Shown piece after piece: positions 6,850-16,135 of a DNA stretch of 64,000 nucleotides; the stretch's first letter is position 1, and each line of letters begins with the position of its first letter. The DNA comes from RHLJ01 sp965247355 (GTDB lineage: Bacteria; Bacteroidota; Rhodothermia; Balneolales; Balneolaceae). The notes below the pieces were generated by a model, which saw only the letters and a program-made list of their open reading frames with translations, did not search any database and was not told where the DNA came from. The stretch covers positions 2,046,001 to 2,110,000 of the forward strand of contig OZ252011.1 of the NCBI GenBank assembly GCA_965247355.1, in the 5' to 3' direction. Made by a program: the position numbers and the translations under genes.

Positions 6850-9740
6850 CCTTCTACCTCTTCGATTTCATATGCATCAATCGGGATACATGAACAAATT
6901 AAATTTCGGTCTCCGTAAGCGTCATCCACTCTGGATACACTTGGCCAGAATTTATTATAGCGAAGTTCTTCAATTGGAAACACTCCTTTTTCTCTGGAAT
7001 AGCTTCTGTTCCAGTCTTCGTCCATCACAACTCTCATAGTATGCGGAGCATGTTTCAGCACATTGCTTTCTTTATCCGCTTTGCCTTCTTCGATTTCACG
7101 AATTTCATTTCGAATCCCAATCATCGCTTCACAAAAACGATCTAACTCTTCCTTGCTTTCACTTTCAGTCGGCTCGATCATCAACGTACCTGCTACAGGG
7201 AAACTCATAGTTGGAGCATGGAATCCGTAATCCATCAACCGTTTAGCTAAATCAACAGCCTCAATTCCCGCCGATTGCTTGAACGGCCTAAGATCGATGA
7301 TAAACTCATGTGCAGAACGTCCGGTTTTTCCGGTATACAGAATCGGATAATGTTCTTCCAGGCGATCTTTGATATAGTTTGCATTCAGAATGGCATGTTT
7401 TGTAGCATCTGTTAAACCTTCAGCTCCCATCATTCTGATGTAGGCATAAGAGATCGTAAGAATACTCGCACTTCCATATGGAGCCGCAGAAATTGCAGAA
7501 ATTCCATGTTCTCCACCGGTTTCAACTACGGTATGTCCGCTTAAGAACGGTGTAAGATGTTTAGCAACACCAATTGGTCCCATTCCCGGACCTCCACCAC
7601 CGTGAGGAATACAGAATGTTTTGTGCAGGTTAAGGTGACATACATCCGCTCCAATTTCTCCCGGACTGGTTAATCCAACCTGTGCATTCATATTGGCGCC
7701 ATCCATATAAACCTGACCGCCATGCTTGTGAATTACTTCACAAAACTCTTTCACTTTGTGTTCAAACACTCCATGTGTTGATGGGTAGGTAATCATTAGA
7801 GCAGCTAATCGATCACTGTATTTTTCTGCTTTTTCAGCCAAATCTTCACTGGATATATTTCCGTGTGAATCAGTGGCTACAACAACAACATCCATTCCGG
7901 CCATTACTGCACTTGCCGGGTTTGTACCGTGTGCAGATGATGGAATCAGCGCTACGTTGCGGTGATGATCTCCCCTGCTTTGGTGATAAGCACGAATCGT
8001 CATTAAACCAGCATATTCACCCTGTGCGCCGGAATTAGGTTGTAAAGAAACTGAATCGAATCCTGTGATTTCGCACAACCATGCATTTAAATCATCAAAT
8101 AGCTGAGTATATCCTTCTGCCTGATTCTTTGGCACAAAGGGATGAATCTGACCAAATTCCGGCCATGTAACCGGAATCATCTCAGCAGTTGCATTCAATT
8201 TCATAGTACAGGAACCCAGTGAAATCATGGAATGAACCAGAGACAAGTCTTTATTCTCAAGTTGCTTCATATAGCGAAGCATCTCATGCTCGGTTTGATA
8301 CAACTGAAACACGGGATGATCCATATAATCCGAAGTCCGGCTTAACGATTCTGGTAAGCTTATCTCAACTTCTTCAGCATGAGCGGCAACGTCAAAATTT
8401 GACGTCCTGCCTTCAGCTTCCGCAAAGATAGAAAGTACCAATCGTACATCTTCAAGTTCTTTAGCTTCATCAAAGGCAATACCAATACTGCCATCTCCAG
8501 AGTATCGGAAATTCACTTCTTTAGATTCTGCTATTTTTCGAACTTTAGTCTCATTCGCTTTCACTGTGATGGTATCAAAGAACGTTTTAGTCTCTACTTC
8601 GAGACCCAGAGCTTCCAGCCCTGCTTTCGTCAATTTCGTTAATCCATGGATTTTAGAAGCGATCTTTTTCAGCCCTTCCGGTCCATGGTATACACCATAC
8701 ATTCCAGCCATAACCGCTAGTAATACCTGTGCGGTACAAATATTTGATGTAGCTTTTTCTCGACGAATATGCTGTTCTCTGGTTTGCAGTGCCATTCGGT
8801 ATGCGGGTTTTCCCTCCGCATCCTGAGTTACCCCAATAATTCTTCCGGGGATTTGTCTTTTAAAACCTTCTTTCGTTGCAAAATATGCTGCATGTGGCCC
8901 ACCGTATCCCATCGGGACTCCAAATCGCTGCGTTGTTCCCACAACTACATCGGCACCCATTTCACCCGGAGGTGTAAGTAAAGTTAAACTTAGCAAATCT
9001 GCAGCAACGACCGCATGTACCTGATGTTCTTGTGCAGCAGCAATCAAACTCGAATAGTCTTCCACTGATCCATCAGTTGCCGGATACTGAAGGAGCATCC
9101 CATATAGTTTTGGATTAGTCACATCCAATTCTTTATGATCTCCGACTATAATCTCTACCCCAATCGGCTCTGCCCGGGTTTGTAGTACATCGATGGTCTG
9201 TGGATGACACAGCTCGCTCACAAAAAATTCGTTCGCCTCTTTTCGCTTCGCTCCTTTTCGTTGACCCAACAACATGCTCATTGCTTCGGCTGCAGCAGTA
9301 CCTTCATCCAATAAAGAAGCATTGGCTATCTCCATTCCGGTCAGATCGCTTACCATCGTCTGGAAATTGATAAGTGCTTCCAGTCTTCCTTGTGCAATCT
9401 CAGCCTGGTAAGGAGTGTATGCGGTATACCAGGCAGGATTCTCCAGAATGTTCCTTTTTATTACGTTTGGGACATGGGTGTCGTAATACCCCATCCCTAT
9501 AAACGATTTATAGATTTTATTCTTTGAAGCCAACGCTTTGAATTCCTCCAGAAACTCTACTTCGCTAAGTGCTTCCGGCAGGTTTAGAGGTTTAGGAAGG
9601 CGTATCCCATCCGGAATTGTTTCATCGATAAGCTGATTAAGACTATCAGCCTTAATCGTGTTTAACATATCTTTGGTTGCCTGTGTATCTGATCCGTTAT
9701 GACGTGATGCGAAGAGTTCTTTCTTAAAGTCGATACTCAT
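6846..9740 (-). CDS. gcvP: Glycine dehydrogenase (decarboxylating), P-protein of the glycine cleavage system
   Basis: 964 residues, the single-chain (fused P1-P2) form. The PLP-binding lysine is K707 in LNLHKTFCIPHGGGGPGMGP. The N-terminal half has YTPYQAEIAQGRLEALINFQ and the P1-type core, and the second half begins near SLGSCTMKLNA. The enzyme decarboxylates glycine and passes the aminomethyl group to lipoylated H-protein in the cytoplasm. gcvT and gcvH are not adjacent, which is usual in this branch. I looked in the 219-bp upstream gap for a glycine riboswitch and saw neither of its conserved cores. Confidence 0.98.
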   Translation of the reverse strand: MSIDFKKELFASRHNGSDTQATKDMLNTIKADSLNQLIDETIPDGIRLPKPLNLPEALSEVEFLEEFKALASKNKIYKSFIGMGYYDTHVPNVIKRNILENPAWYTAYTPYQAEIAQGRLEALINFQTMVSDLTGMEIANASLLDEGTAAAEAMSMLLGQRKGAKRKEANEFFVSELCHPQTIDVLQTRAEPIGVEIIVGDHKELDVTNPKLYGMLLQYPATDGSVEDYSSLIAAAQEHQVHAVVAADLLSLTLLTPPGEMGADVVVGTTQRFGVPMGYGGPHAAYFATKEGFKRQIPGRIIGVTQDAEGKPAYRMALQTREQHIRREKATSNICTAQVLLAVMAGMYGVYHGPEGLKKIASKIHGLTKLTKAGLEALGLEVETKTFFDTITVKANETKVRKIAESKEVNFRYSGDGSIGIAFDEAKELEDVRLVLSIFAEAEGRTSNFDVAAHAEEVEISLPESLSRTSDYMDHPVFQLYQTEHEMLRYMKQLENKDLSLVHSMISLGSCTMKLNATAEMIPVTWPEFGQIHPFVPKNQAEGYTQLFDDLNAWLCEITGFDSVSLQPNSGAQGEYAGLMTIRAYHQSRGDHHRNVALIPSSAHGTNPASAVMAGMDVVVVATDSHGNISSEDLAEKAEKYSDRLAALMITYPSTHGVFEHKVKEFCEVIHKHGGQVYMDGANMNAQVGLTSPGEIGADVCHLNLHKTFCIPHGGGGPGMGPIGVAKHLTPFLSGHTVVETGGEHGISAISAAPYGSASILTISYAYIRMMGAEGLTDATKHAILNANYIKDRLEEHYPILYTGKTGRSAHEFIIDLRPFKQSAGIEAVDLAKRLMDYGFHAPTMSFPVAGTLMIEPTESESKEELDRFCEAMIGIRNEIREIEEGKADKESNVLKHAPHTMRVVMDEDWNRSYSREKGVFPIEELRYNKFWPSVSRVDDAYGDRNLICSCIPIDAYEIEEVEG

Positions 9741-9959
9741 TAGGAAATAGTCCTGAATTTAATTTGCTAACGTAGTTTAATTCATCAATGTTCGTACAGA
9801 ACAATTGCTGGCTCTATAAGTTCCGAGACGGCTTCCAAAAATAAGGAATTTAAGATTTAAATAAGCGTAAAAAGGAAGTTTGGAAATATTATTTCTCCCT
9901 TTTTTTTGGTTTATTATTTTTCTGCTTATCAAAAGCCGTAACTAACCAAATTATCAGAT
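9741..9959. other. Divergent intergenic region between gcvP and the LVIVD-repeat gene
   Basis: 219 bp containing the promoters of both divergent genes. It is AT-rich with a T-run near 9900. I see no riboswitch, strong hairpin or small ORF with a ribosome binding site. Confidence 0.4.
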
Positions 9960-10004
9960 GTGAAAGTTATGTCTTTATGCAATACTAATTATTCAAATAC
10001 TTTT

Positions 10005-12008
10005 ATGGACACTTTTAAAAAAACCGGGTTTACTACACTGTTTTTCATGCTTTCTTTTTTAATGATCACCGGCATTGCCAATGCACAGGAAAAGAGTATC
10101 GTATTCGAAATGGATCAGCTTACTCTTCAAATTGATGAAGAAACAGAAATTACTGCCAAAGTAGTTGATGCAGATGGTAATGTATTACCTGATACAGTAA
10201 TGTTCTTTTCGGGAAACAGACGGTCTTTAATCGTTAGTCAATCGGGAATGGTTAAGGCCATTAAGCCTGGCTCATTTTCAATAATTGCTATTACGTTAGG
10301 TGAAAATCGTGTACGTAAAGATCTGCCAGTTATGGTTCAGTTTCCTCCGGTTACCTCTGTTGAGTTTAAGACAATGCCGGCTAATGTGTATTCAGGGACA
10401 TCTTTCCCTCTTCATTTTACAGTAACGGACGCCTCCGGTGCATCCAGAGATAATGTGGAAGTAATGGTAAGCAGTTCAAATGAAGGTCTGGCCTCAATTA
10501 ACCAGTTCAATGACTTGAAAGTTTTAAAACCAGGCAACGTTACTATCACTGCAAAAGCAGAAGATGTGAGTGTGGAATGGGATATCAGGGTAAAAGAAAA
10601 CCCAACAGTTTCCGTTTCCTTAACTCATAATTATGAAGGTAAGTCCATTCGCACTGGTGATGTAGTTCGTTTCGAAGCTTCTGCTTTAGATCGCAGAGGT
10701 CGTGAAGTGCCAGACGCTCCAATTAACTACTCATTTATAGCCAGTCCGGATGATAATTTAGGTCAGGGCGCTTCTGCACAAATTGAACAGGACGGTAGAT
10801 TCGTTGCCAATCACCCGGGAAAATATACCGTAATGGCTCGATCAGGTAATACGATTTCAGAAACCTCATTTCGGGTGGTACTTAGAAATGTACAACGCCC
10901 GATTACCGTAGTTGGGAAAGGAATAGTGCCTGATGTAAAAACTTCTGACCTCTGGGTTTGGGAAGGTGTTGACGGTCGTGATTACGCGGTTACCGGTACA
11001 TGGGGTGCTCGAGGAGAAGCCTTCTTCTGGGACGTAACCGATCCAACTAACATACACACTATCGACACTGTGCAGGTAGATGCAAGAACTGTAAATGACG
11101 TAAAAGTTTCAGAAGACGGTACTATTGCAGTAATTACCCGTGAAGGAGCTTCAAACCGTAAAAATGGAATTATTATACTCGATGTAACGGATCCTTCTAA
11201 TGTTGAAATTCTTTCAGAATATAATGAAGATTTAACCGGTGGTGTTCACAATGCATTCATCTACGAAGACCATGTATATGCTGTAAATAATGGTCGCAAG
11301 TATGATATCATTAACATTGAAGATCCACGAAATCCAAGAACAGTAAGCCAGTTCGAATTAGATACTCCGGGGCATTCCATACATGATGTTTGGATTCAGG
11401 ATGGAATTGCATACTCCTCAAACTGGGGTGATGGCGTTGTTGCTGTTGATATTGGAAGCAATACTTCTGCTGATATGCCTGGAGCAGGTGGGTCACCGGA
11501 AAACCCGGTTCCACTTGGAAGCTACACTTATCCCAGCGGATGGAATCACGCTGCTTTCCCATTCAAAAGTAAATCCACAGGCGATTTCTATATCGCTGCA
11601 GGTGATGAGGCTTTTCCCTACGGTCTGGATACACAAGGTCCAAACCGTGCGGCAGGCTGGGTTCATTTTGTGAAATTTGATGGATGGGATAATCCAAAAG
11701 AAGTAGCTCGGTATCAGGTTCCCGAAGCCGGCTCTCACAATTACTGGATTGAAGATGACATTATGTACGCCGCTTTCTACAACGGCGGTTTACGAATCGT
11801 GGATATCTCCGGAGAATTGATGGGCGACCTCTACCAACAAGGTCGTGAGATCGGGATGTTTCTTCCAGCTGATAAGGATGCAGCCATTCCAAATGCTCCG
11901 TTCACCTGGGGACCAATGCCATATAAAGGATTGATCTTCCTTTCCGACTGGAACTCAGGAATCTGGGCAGTTAAAGTTGGTGAAGATCCAACTGCAGGAA
12001 CTAATTAA
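10005..12008 (+). CDS. Exported Ig-like plus LVIVD-repeat beta-propeller protein
   Basis: Start chosen at the ATG at 10005, which gives a clean Sec signal (MDTFKKTGFTTLFFMLSFLM, then ITGIANAQ). In-frame ATG 9969 and GTG 9960 would add 12-15 polar residues. The mature protein has two or three Ig-like/BIG2-type domains in the first third (repeated patterns such as LDEETEIT, VSQSGMVKAIKPGSFSIIA, FNDLKVLKPGNVTITAKA). A C-terminal propeller of LVIVD-like blades follows: FFWDVTDPTNIHTID, IIILDVTDPSNVEIL, IINIEDPRNPRTV, LRIVDISGELMG. It is predicted to be extracytoplasmic and possibly an adhesion or binding scaffold, with no catalytic motif seen. The next gene starts 14 bp after its stop and encodes another exported propeller, so the two probably act together. 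Confidence 0.7.
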   Translation: MDTFKKTGFTTLFFMLSFLMITGIANAQEKSIVFEMDQLTLQIDEETEITAKVVDADGNVLPDTVMFFSGNRRSLIVSQSGMVKAIKPGSFSIIAITLGENRVRKDLPVMVQFPPVTSVEFKTMPANVYSGTSFPLHFTVTDASGASRDNVEVMVSSSNEGLASINQFNDLKVLKPGNVTITAKAEDVSVEWDIRVKENPTVSVSLTHNYEGKSIRTGDVVRFEASALDRRGREVPDAPINYSFIASPDDNLGQGASAQIEQDGRFVANHPGKYTVMARSGNTISETSFRVVLRNVQRPITVVGKGIVPDVKTSDLWVWEGVDGRDYAVTGTWGARGEAFFWDVTDPTNIHTIDTVQVDARTVNDVKVSEDGTIAVITREGASNRKNGIIILDVTDPSNVEILSEYNEDLTGGVHNAFIYEDHVYAVNNGRKYDIINIEDPRNPRTVSQFELDTPGHSIHDVWIQDGIAYSSNWGDGVVAVDIGSNTSADMPGAGGSPENPVPLGSYTYPSGWNHAAFPFKSKSTGDFYIAAGDEAFPYGLDTQGPNRAAGWVHFVKFDGWDNPKEVARYQVPEAGSHNYWIEDDIMYAAFYNGGLRIVDISGELMGDLYQQGREIGMFLPADKDAAIPNAPFTWGPMPYKGLIFLSDWNSGIWAVKVGEDPTAGTN

Positions 12009-12022
12009 TCAGAAAAAATCCG

Positions 12023-13138
12023 ATGAAAACATTATCAAGTGTATTTCTTATCAGTTTTGCCCTTTTATTAAATTTGAATGGGTTTGCGCAAGAGTATTAC
12101 TTATATGTAGCTGCCGAATCAGAAGATCAGGTTCATTTGATTCATTTTAATGCTGAAACTGAAAGAGGCAAAATCGCCAAAACTATTGATGTAGGTCGGT
12201 ATCCAACTGAGATCGACGGACCTCATGGAATTTCCGTATCTCCTGATGGTGAGTACTGGTTTGTATCCATTGCACATGGTAATCCATTCGGAATGCTTGC
12301 CAAGTACAAAACAGGAACAGATGAGCTTGTTGCCACTACAGAACTTGGACTTTTTCCAGCTACGATGGAAATTTCAGAGCAAACAGGGCTATTATATGTA
12401 GTGAATTTCAATCTACATGGTGAAATGGAGCCAAGCACGGTATCAGTGATAGAACCCGAAAGTATGTTTCGGCTAACTGATATTGAAACTGGCATTATGC
12501 CACATGGCTCCAGAATCAGCCCTTCAGGAAAACATCAATATCATGTGTCAATGATGACCGATGAATTGATTGAAGTAAATACTGCTTCCATGGAAGTATC
12601 CCGACGGCTCAAACTTTCAGAATCTGGTTCCATGGGAGGAATGGATCATTCCAGCATGGATCACTCAGCAATGAATCATGGAGACATGAAACACAAACCT
12701 GTAGAAAAACCAACGTGGGCTGATCCTCACCCTACAAAACCTTTAGTGTATGTAGCGGGCAACGGTTCTAACGAGCTAATTGAAATTAATACTGAAACTT
12801 GGGAAGTGACCCGAAGGTTTGAAACCGGAAAAGCTCCATATAATCTTGAAGTAAGTCCGGACGGAAAACTCGTTGTTGTAAGCTATAAAGGAGAAGGATC
12901 AACAGGCGTTTGGGATATTGAGTCAGGTAAAGAGTTAGCGAAAATTGCTAATACGCGTAGAGTCAGTCACGGTGTTACGATCTCTCCGGATAGCAAATAC
13001 GCGTTTATCTCAGTAGAAGGAATTGGTGGTGAACCCGGTTCTGTAGATATCATTAATCTGGAAACCAATACGTTGGTAGATCATGTGGAAACCGGTAAAC
13101 AAGCCGGCGGAATCTACTTCTGGAAACAGGTAAATTAG
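12023..13138 (+). CDS. Exported YncE-like beta-propeller with Met/His-rich loop
   Basis: 371 residues. Signal peptide MKTLSSVFLISFALLLNLNG with cleavage near GFAQ. The body is a YncE/cytochrome-D1-like seven-bladed propeller with blade repeats such as DGPHGISVSPDGEYWFVS, IMPHGSRISPSGKHQYHVS, APYNLEVSPDGKLVVVS and SHGVTISPDSKYAFIS. Inserted in the middle (about 198-222) is a Met/His/Asp-rich stretch of three MDHS/MNHG-type units. Such clusters bind Cu(I)/Ag(I) in periplasmic copper proteins; metal binding here is inferred. It probably forms a two-gene unit with the LVIVD-repeat protein. The stop overlaps the convergent neighbour by 4 bp. Confidence 0.7.
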   Translation: MKTLSSVFLISFALLLNLNGFAQEYYLYVAAESEDQVHLIHFNAETERGKIAKTIDVGRYPTEIDGPHGISVSPDGEYWFVSIAHGNPFGMLAKYKTGTDELVATTELGLFPATMEISEQTGLLYVVNFNLHGEMEPSTVSVIEPESMFRLTDIETGIMPHGSRISPSGKHQYHVSMMTDELIEVNTASMEVSRRLKLSESGSMGGMDHSSMDHSAMNHGDMKHKPVEKPTWADPHPTKPLVYVAGNGSNELIEINTETWEVTRRFETGKAPYNLEVSPDGKLVVVSYKGEGSTGVWDIESGKELAKIANTRRVSHGVTISPDSKYAFISVEGIGGEPGSVDIINLETNTLVDHVETGKQAGGIYFWKQVN

Positions 13139-13863
13139 GAGCGTTCTTTAAGGAAGATAGAGTGGCTTACATTTTCGCCACTCGATTCCATATCCAGAAT
13201 AATTTCTTTAGAAAGAGGTTCAACTTCGTAGCCTAATTGATCAGCAATACCTACAATAAGGGGCTCAAGCTTTCCCTTATCCGTGTTAAACTTGACATAT
13301 GCTCCTCCTATCCTGAGGTCTATTTTTCGAATGGAGCGATTGAGCATATCTGCACAACGGATAACTTCTGTAGCTGAAAAAGTTTCTTTACCCGATATTT
13401 TAGGAACCTTGTACTTCTTCTTAGAAATACTCATGGTCTTAATCTCTCCTGATTTCATATCAGGTTGCAACCACTCAAATTGATGATCTAACTCCTTGAT
13501 GTAGTACGCAAGATATCGCGAGTTTTTACTCTGTAACACAAAGCCTAAATCTTCTACCCAAATATCCTTTACATTATCAATATTGATATCGAACCAAATG
13601 CTTTCTTCCTCAAGCCCAAAAGTTGCCGTAAGACTCTCATTGGAATACTCTTTTAGATTTAGCTCATATGATTTTTCGAATTCAGGAATGGATATTTTTG
13701 AATCGTTAGGAAGCTCGATTTTGAGTGTAACTTCGTCCTGTTTTGTTGAAATAAAATCAGGTGCACTATTCTCAACCTCACATTTTATATCACGTACCCT
13801 CAATAAAATTCTTGCTTTACCTTCCTTAATTGGAATTTCAAAAGCTGTGTTGTTTTTAATCAT
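13135..13863 (-). CDS. Hypothetical protein, 242 aa, no recognised domain
   Basis: A soluble protein with no signal peptide or membrane segment. It is rich in short beta-strand patterns and charged residues, with a regular N-terminal half (three strands of the EVTLKIELPNDSKISIPEF kind) and a mixed C-terminal half (SATEVIRCADMLNRSIRKID). The reading frame is intact and the codon use looks like that of its neighbours, so I treat it as a real gene. Its 3' end overlaps the convergent propeller gene by 4 bp. Its 5' side faces the ZIP transporter gene across a 132-bp gap. I do not recognise the family. Confidence 0.6.
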   Translation of the reverse strand: MIKNNTAFEIPIKEGKARILLRVRDIKCEVENSAPDFISTKQDEVTLKIELPNDSKISIPEFEKSYELNLKEYSNESLTATFGLEEESIWFDINIDNVKDIWVEDLGFVLQSKNSRYLAYYIKELDHQFEWLQPDMKSGEIKTMSISKKKYKVPKISGKETFSATEVIRCADMLNRSIRKIDLRIGGAYVKFNTDKGKLEPLIVGIADQLGYEVEPLSKEIILDMESSGENVSHSIFLKERS

Positions 13864-13995
13864 AAACCATAACCTTTGGTATAAAATATTGAATTTACCG
13901 TTTATCTAACATGAGAAAAGGCTAATATTGAAGTAACATATAGTTAAGAGTTAGCTTTTATATGTCTCATCTAATTGTATTTTATAAAGAAAACT

Positions 13996-14823
13996 ATGGT
14001 ACTTCCCGATTGGTTCTACGCACTTAATCCTATTCTACAAGCTCTTCTTGGCGGACTTTTTACCTGGGGATTAACTGCACTTGGTGCAAGCCTCGTATTC
14101 GTAACTAAGAAAATTAATTATGTTTTTTTAGATAGTATGATGGGCTTTGCTGCAGGTGTTATGATTGCTGCCAGTGTTTGGTCTTTAATTATTCCATCTA
14201 TTGATATGGCAGAAGCTCAGGGAGTTCTCTCCTGGATGCCTGCAGTAATTGGGTTTCTATCCGGAGGGATTTTTCTTCGGATATGCGACCAGTACCTCCC
14301 ACATCTTCATCCTGGATTACCTGACAGTGAAGCTGAAGGAGTTCCGACCAGCTGGAGACGTTCTACTCTCTTAGTACTTGCAATCACCTTGCATAATATC
14401 CCTGAAGGATTAGCTGTGGGTGTTCTTTTTGGTGCTGCCGCAATAGGCGTTGATCCAACCGGTACTACCACTGTCGCCGCCGCAATAGCACTTGCAATTG
14501 GTATTGGAATCCAAAATTTCCCGGAAGGAATGGCTGTATCAATGCCTCTTCGAAGGGAAGGTGTGCCAATGGGTAAAAGTTTCTGGTATGGACAGCTATC
14601 AGGAGCAGTTGAACCTGTTTCAGCGGTCATTGGGGCTGCAGCGGTGATTTTCGTACAACCTATTCTTCCTTACGCGCTCGCTTTTGCAGCCGGAGCAATG
14701 ATTTATGTAGTCGTTGAAGAACTGATTCCCGAAAGTCAGCATCACGGAAATACAGATATTGCAACCTTAGGCACAATGGTTGGCTTTTGTGTAATGATGG
14801 TTTTAGACGTGGCTTTAGGATAA
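13996..14823 (+). CDS. ZIP-family divalent metal transporter (GufA/ZupT-like)
   Basis: 275 residues from the ATG at 13996; a TTG at 13975 in the same frame adds seven residues and is less likely. About eight hydrophobic segments. The two ZIP signature helices are clear: TLHNIPEGLAVGVLFG (TM4) and IGIQNFPEGMAVSMPLRREG (TM5), with the HNxPEG and QNxPEG metal sites, and VVEELIPES near the C-terminus. ZIP proteins move zinc and related divalent cations into the cytoplasm. The gene converges on arsC with a single base between stops. The neighbourhood is arsenic-related, but a ZIP protein is not a known arsenite exporter, so I do not count it as part of the resistance set. Confidence 0.88.
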   Translation: MVLPDWFYALNPILQALLGGLFTWGLTALGASLVFVTKKINYVFLDSMMGFAAGVMIAASVWSLIIPSIDMAEAQGVLSWMPAVIGFLSGGIFLRICDQYLPHLHPGLPDSEAEGVPTSWRRSTLLVLAITLHNIPEGLAVGVLFGAAAIGVDPTGTTTVAAAIALAIGIGIQNFPEGMAVSMPLRREGVPMGKSFWYGQLSGAVEPVSAVIGAAAVIFVQPILPYALAFAAGAMIYVVVEELIPESQHHGNTDIATLGTMVGFCVMMVLDVALG

Positions 14824-14824
14824 A

Positions 14825-15241
14825 TCACGGAATAAACTTAATGATTAAATCTTTAGCATAGTCTTTGATTTGGTCACGCACATCCCTGAACTGATCCAGA
14901 ATTTCTTCTTCCGTACCTTCAGCTTTTGCAGGGTCCGGGAAATTGTGATGAAGTTTTTCAGCTGTTGAAGGAAAAACCGGACACCGTTCTTTAGCATGAT
15001 CACAAACGGTAATCACCAAGTCAAAATCCTCACTAAGGTATTCATCAATATGATTTGAAGTATGGGCAGAAATATCTACATCAGCTTCTCCCATCACCTT
15101 AATGGCTTTTGGGTTTACTCCATGTGTTTCCACACCTGCACTTTTTACATCGACAGACTCGCCACCGTAATTACGAATCCATCCTTCCATCATTTGACTT
15201 CTGCAGCTATTCCCGGTACACAAAACAAGTATCTTTTTCAT
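14825..15241 (-). CDS. arsC: Arsenate reductase, thioredoxin-coupled LMW-phosphatase type
   Basis: 138 residues of the low-molecular-weight phosphotyrosine-phosphatase fold. The P-loop is VLCTGNSCRSQ (C8, R14), and the two further redox cysteines are C80 and C87 in VITVCDHAKERCPVF. This is the same three-cysteine relay as in the Staphylococcus pI258 enzyme, which is regenerated by thioredoxin. It reduces arsenate to arsenite in the cytoplasm. It is last in the arsR-DUF6428-arsC series, separated from DUF6428 by 93 bp that contain a 7-bp inverted repeat. No ArsB or Acr3 is encoded nearby to remove the arsenite product. Confidence 0.93.
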   Translation of the reverse strand: MKKILVLCTGNSCRSQMMEGWIRNYGGESVDVKSAGVETHGVNPKAIKVMGEADVDISAHTSNHIDEYLSEDFDLVITVCDHAKERCPVFPSTAEKLHHNFPDPAKAEGTEEEILDQFRDVRDQIKDYAKDLIIKFIP

Positions 15242-15265
15242 AATCCTACATTACTCAACATATTT

Positions 15266-15286
15266 CTGCAATGATACATATTGCAG
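15266..15286. promoter_or_regulatory. Inverted repeat upstream of arsC
   Basis: CTGCAAT, a 7-nt spacer, then ATTGCAG: a perfect 7-bp inverted repeat 25 bp before the arsC start, on the leader side. It differs from the two ArsR-operator-like sites, so it could be a small mRNA hairpin or another protein site. Confidence 0.35.
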
Positions 15287-15334
15287 TGTTATTGAACTAT
15301 AAAGTCTTTCATTTTTATTGTCCATTTCAAACTT

Positions 15335-15772
15335 TCAGCAACAAGCAAATGCTTTATTCCGGCTTGGCTTACATTCTGTTGGTTTAACAAAGAGGTTTAC
15401 TATTAGGTCATCCCCAACACGATTCATTGATTCGATTGAGTATTTAGCCGTTTGGGAAACACTATCTCCGTATTCAATAAAAGCTTCGCTTTCGAGGTCA
15501 AATCGCAGTTTGGAGCCCACTTTATTCAAAATATTAATCGCTTTTCTCCCCGACCATTCCGCTTCCTTTCCTGAACGCTCATTTAGCCATAGCTGGATCA
15601 CTGTTTCATTAAATGAATGACTGTTAGAACCACAATCTGTGGAATTCACAGTTATACTTTTGACCTCAGTAAAGTGTAGATCTCCCTGGATTTCCCTTCC
15701 ATTTGGTAGTATAAACCTTAGTCTATTTGTGAGGTTTTTGTCGAGTTTTTCAAAAAGATATTCAGTTTTCAT
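15335..15772 (-). CDS. DUF6428-family protein of ars operons
   Basis: 145 residues, soluble. It matches my recollection of DUF6428, a family often found between arsR and arsC in Bacteroidota. Shared features are an ITVNSTDCG segment, ETVIQLWLNE, a KAINILNKVGSKL helix and a cysteine-containing tail (TECKPSRNKAFACC). Its biochemical role is not known. Five cysteines, including a terminal CC pair, suggest As(III) or thiol chemistry. It lies 36 bp downstream of arsR, and that gap contains a second copy of the operator-like sequence, so the gene may have its own ArsR-responsive promoter. Confidence 0.75.
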   Translation of the reverse strand: MKTEYLFEKLDKNLTNRLRFILPNGREIQGDLHFTEVKSITVNSTDCGSNSHSFNETVIQLWLNERSGKEAEWSGRKAINILNKVGSKLRFDLESEAFIEYGDSVSQTAKYSIESMNRVGDDLIVNLFVKPTECKPSRNKAFACC

Positions 15773-15775
15773 TTT

Positions 15776-15797
15776 ATCGGTATTTTACGATTAATAT
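15776..15797. promoter_or_regulatory. Second ArsR-operator-like site
   Basis: Reads TATCGGTATTTTACGATTAA. It shares TATCG and TTACGATTAAT at the same spacing with the perfect palindrome in front of arsR (16136-16151). It sits just upstream of the DUF6428 start, in the short gap after arsR. Confidence 0.45.
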
Positions 15798-15808
15798 AAT
15801 CAAAAAAA

Positions 15809-16135
15809 TTAACAGCAGTTTTTGCTATCTGGTTTACTAAAGAACACACTAAGTTGGTCTGTGAGTGACTGCCATCCCTGATCATCAATACAATAACAAA
15901 CACTCGCTCCATCAACTTCACCTTTAATAAGGCCCACAGCCTTCAGCTCTTTAAGGTGCTGGGAAACGGTAGATTGAGAAAGCGGCAATTCATCCACAAT
16001 ATCACCGCAAACACAGCTACTTTTTTTCGCCAGATGTTGAAGAATTGCAATCCTGGCAGGATGCCCCATAGCTTTTGCTGTAGCAGCCAGTCTGTTTTGT
16101 GTTTCAGTAAAGGAGGATGATTTCGTTTTTCCCAT
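15809..16135 (-). CDS. arsR: ArsR/SmtB-family metalloid-responsive repressor
   Basis: 108 residues, a single winged helix. The recognition helix is LPLSQSTVSQHLKELKAVGL. The helix-3 metalloid site is SSCVCGDIV (C41, C43), like the ELCVCDL of ArsR. More cysteines follow at C80/C82 and a terminal CC. Repressors of this type leave DNA when As(III) binds. The start codon lies directly beside a perfect 16-bp palindrome (16136-16151), the likely operator, and a related site recurs downstream of the gene. It probably controls DUF6428 and arsC, and perhaps itself. Confidence 0.93.
   Translation of the reverse strand: MGKTKSSSFTETQNRLAATAKAMGHPARIAILQHLAKKSSCVCGDIVDELPLSQSTVSQHLKELKAVGLIKGEVDGASVCYCIDDQGWQSLTDQLSVFFSKPDSKNCC

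Noticed and set aside
9741..9959. Glycine riboswitch in front of gcvP
   Set aside because: Neither conserved glycine-aptamer core nor a following hairpin is visible.
13996..14823. ZIP protein as the missing arsenite pump
   Set aside because: ZIP signature helices predict divalent cation import and the gene is on the opposite strand from the ars genes.
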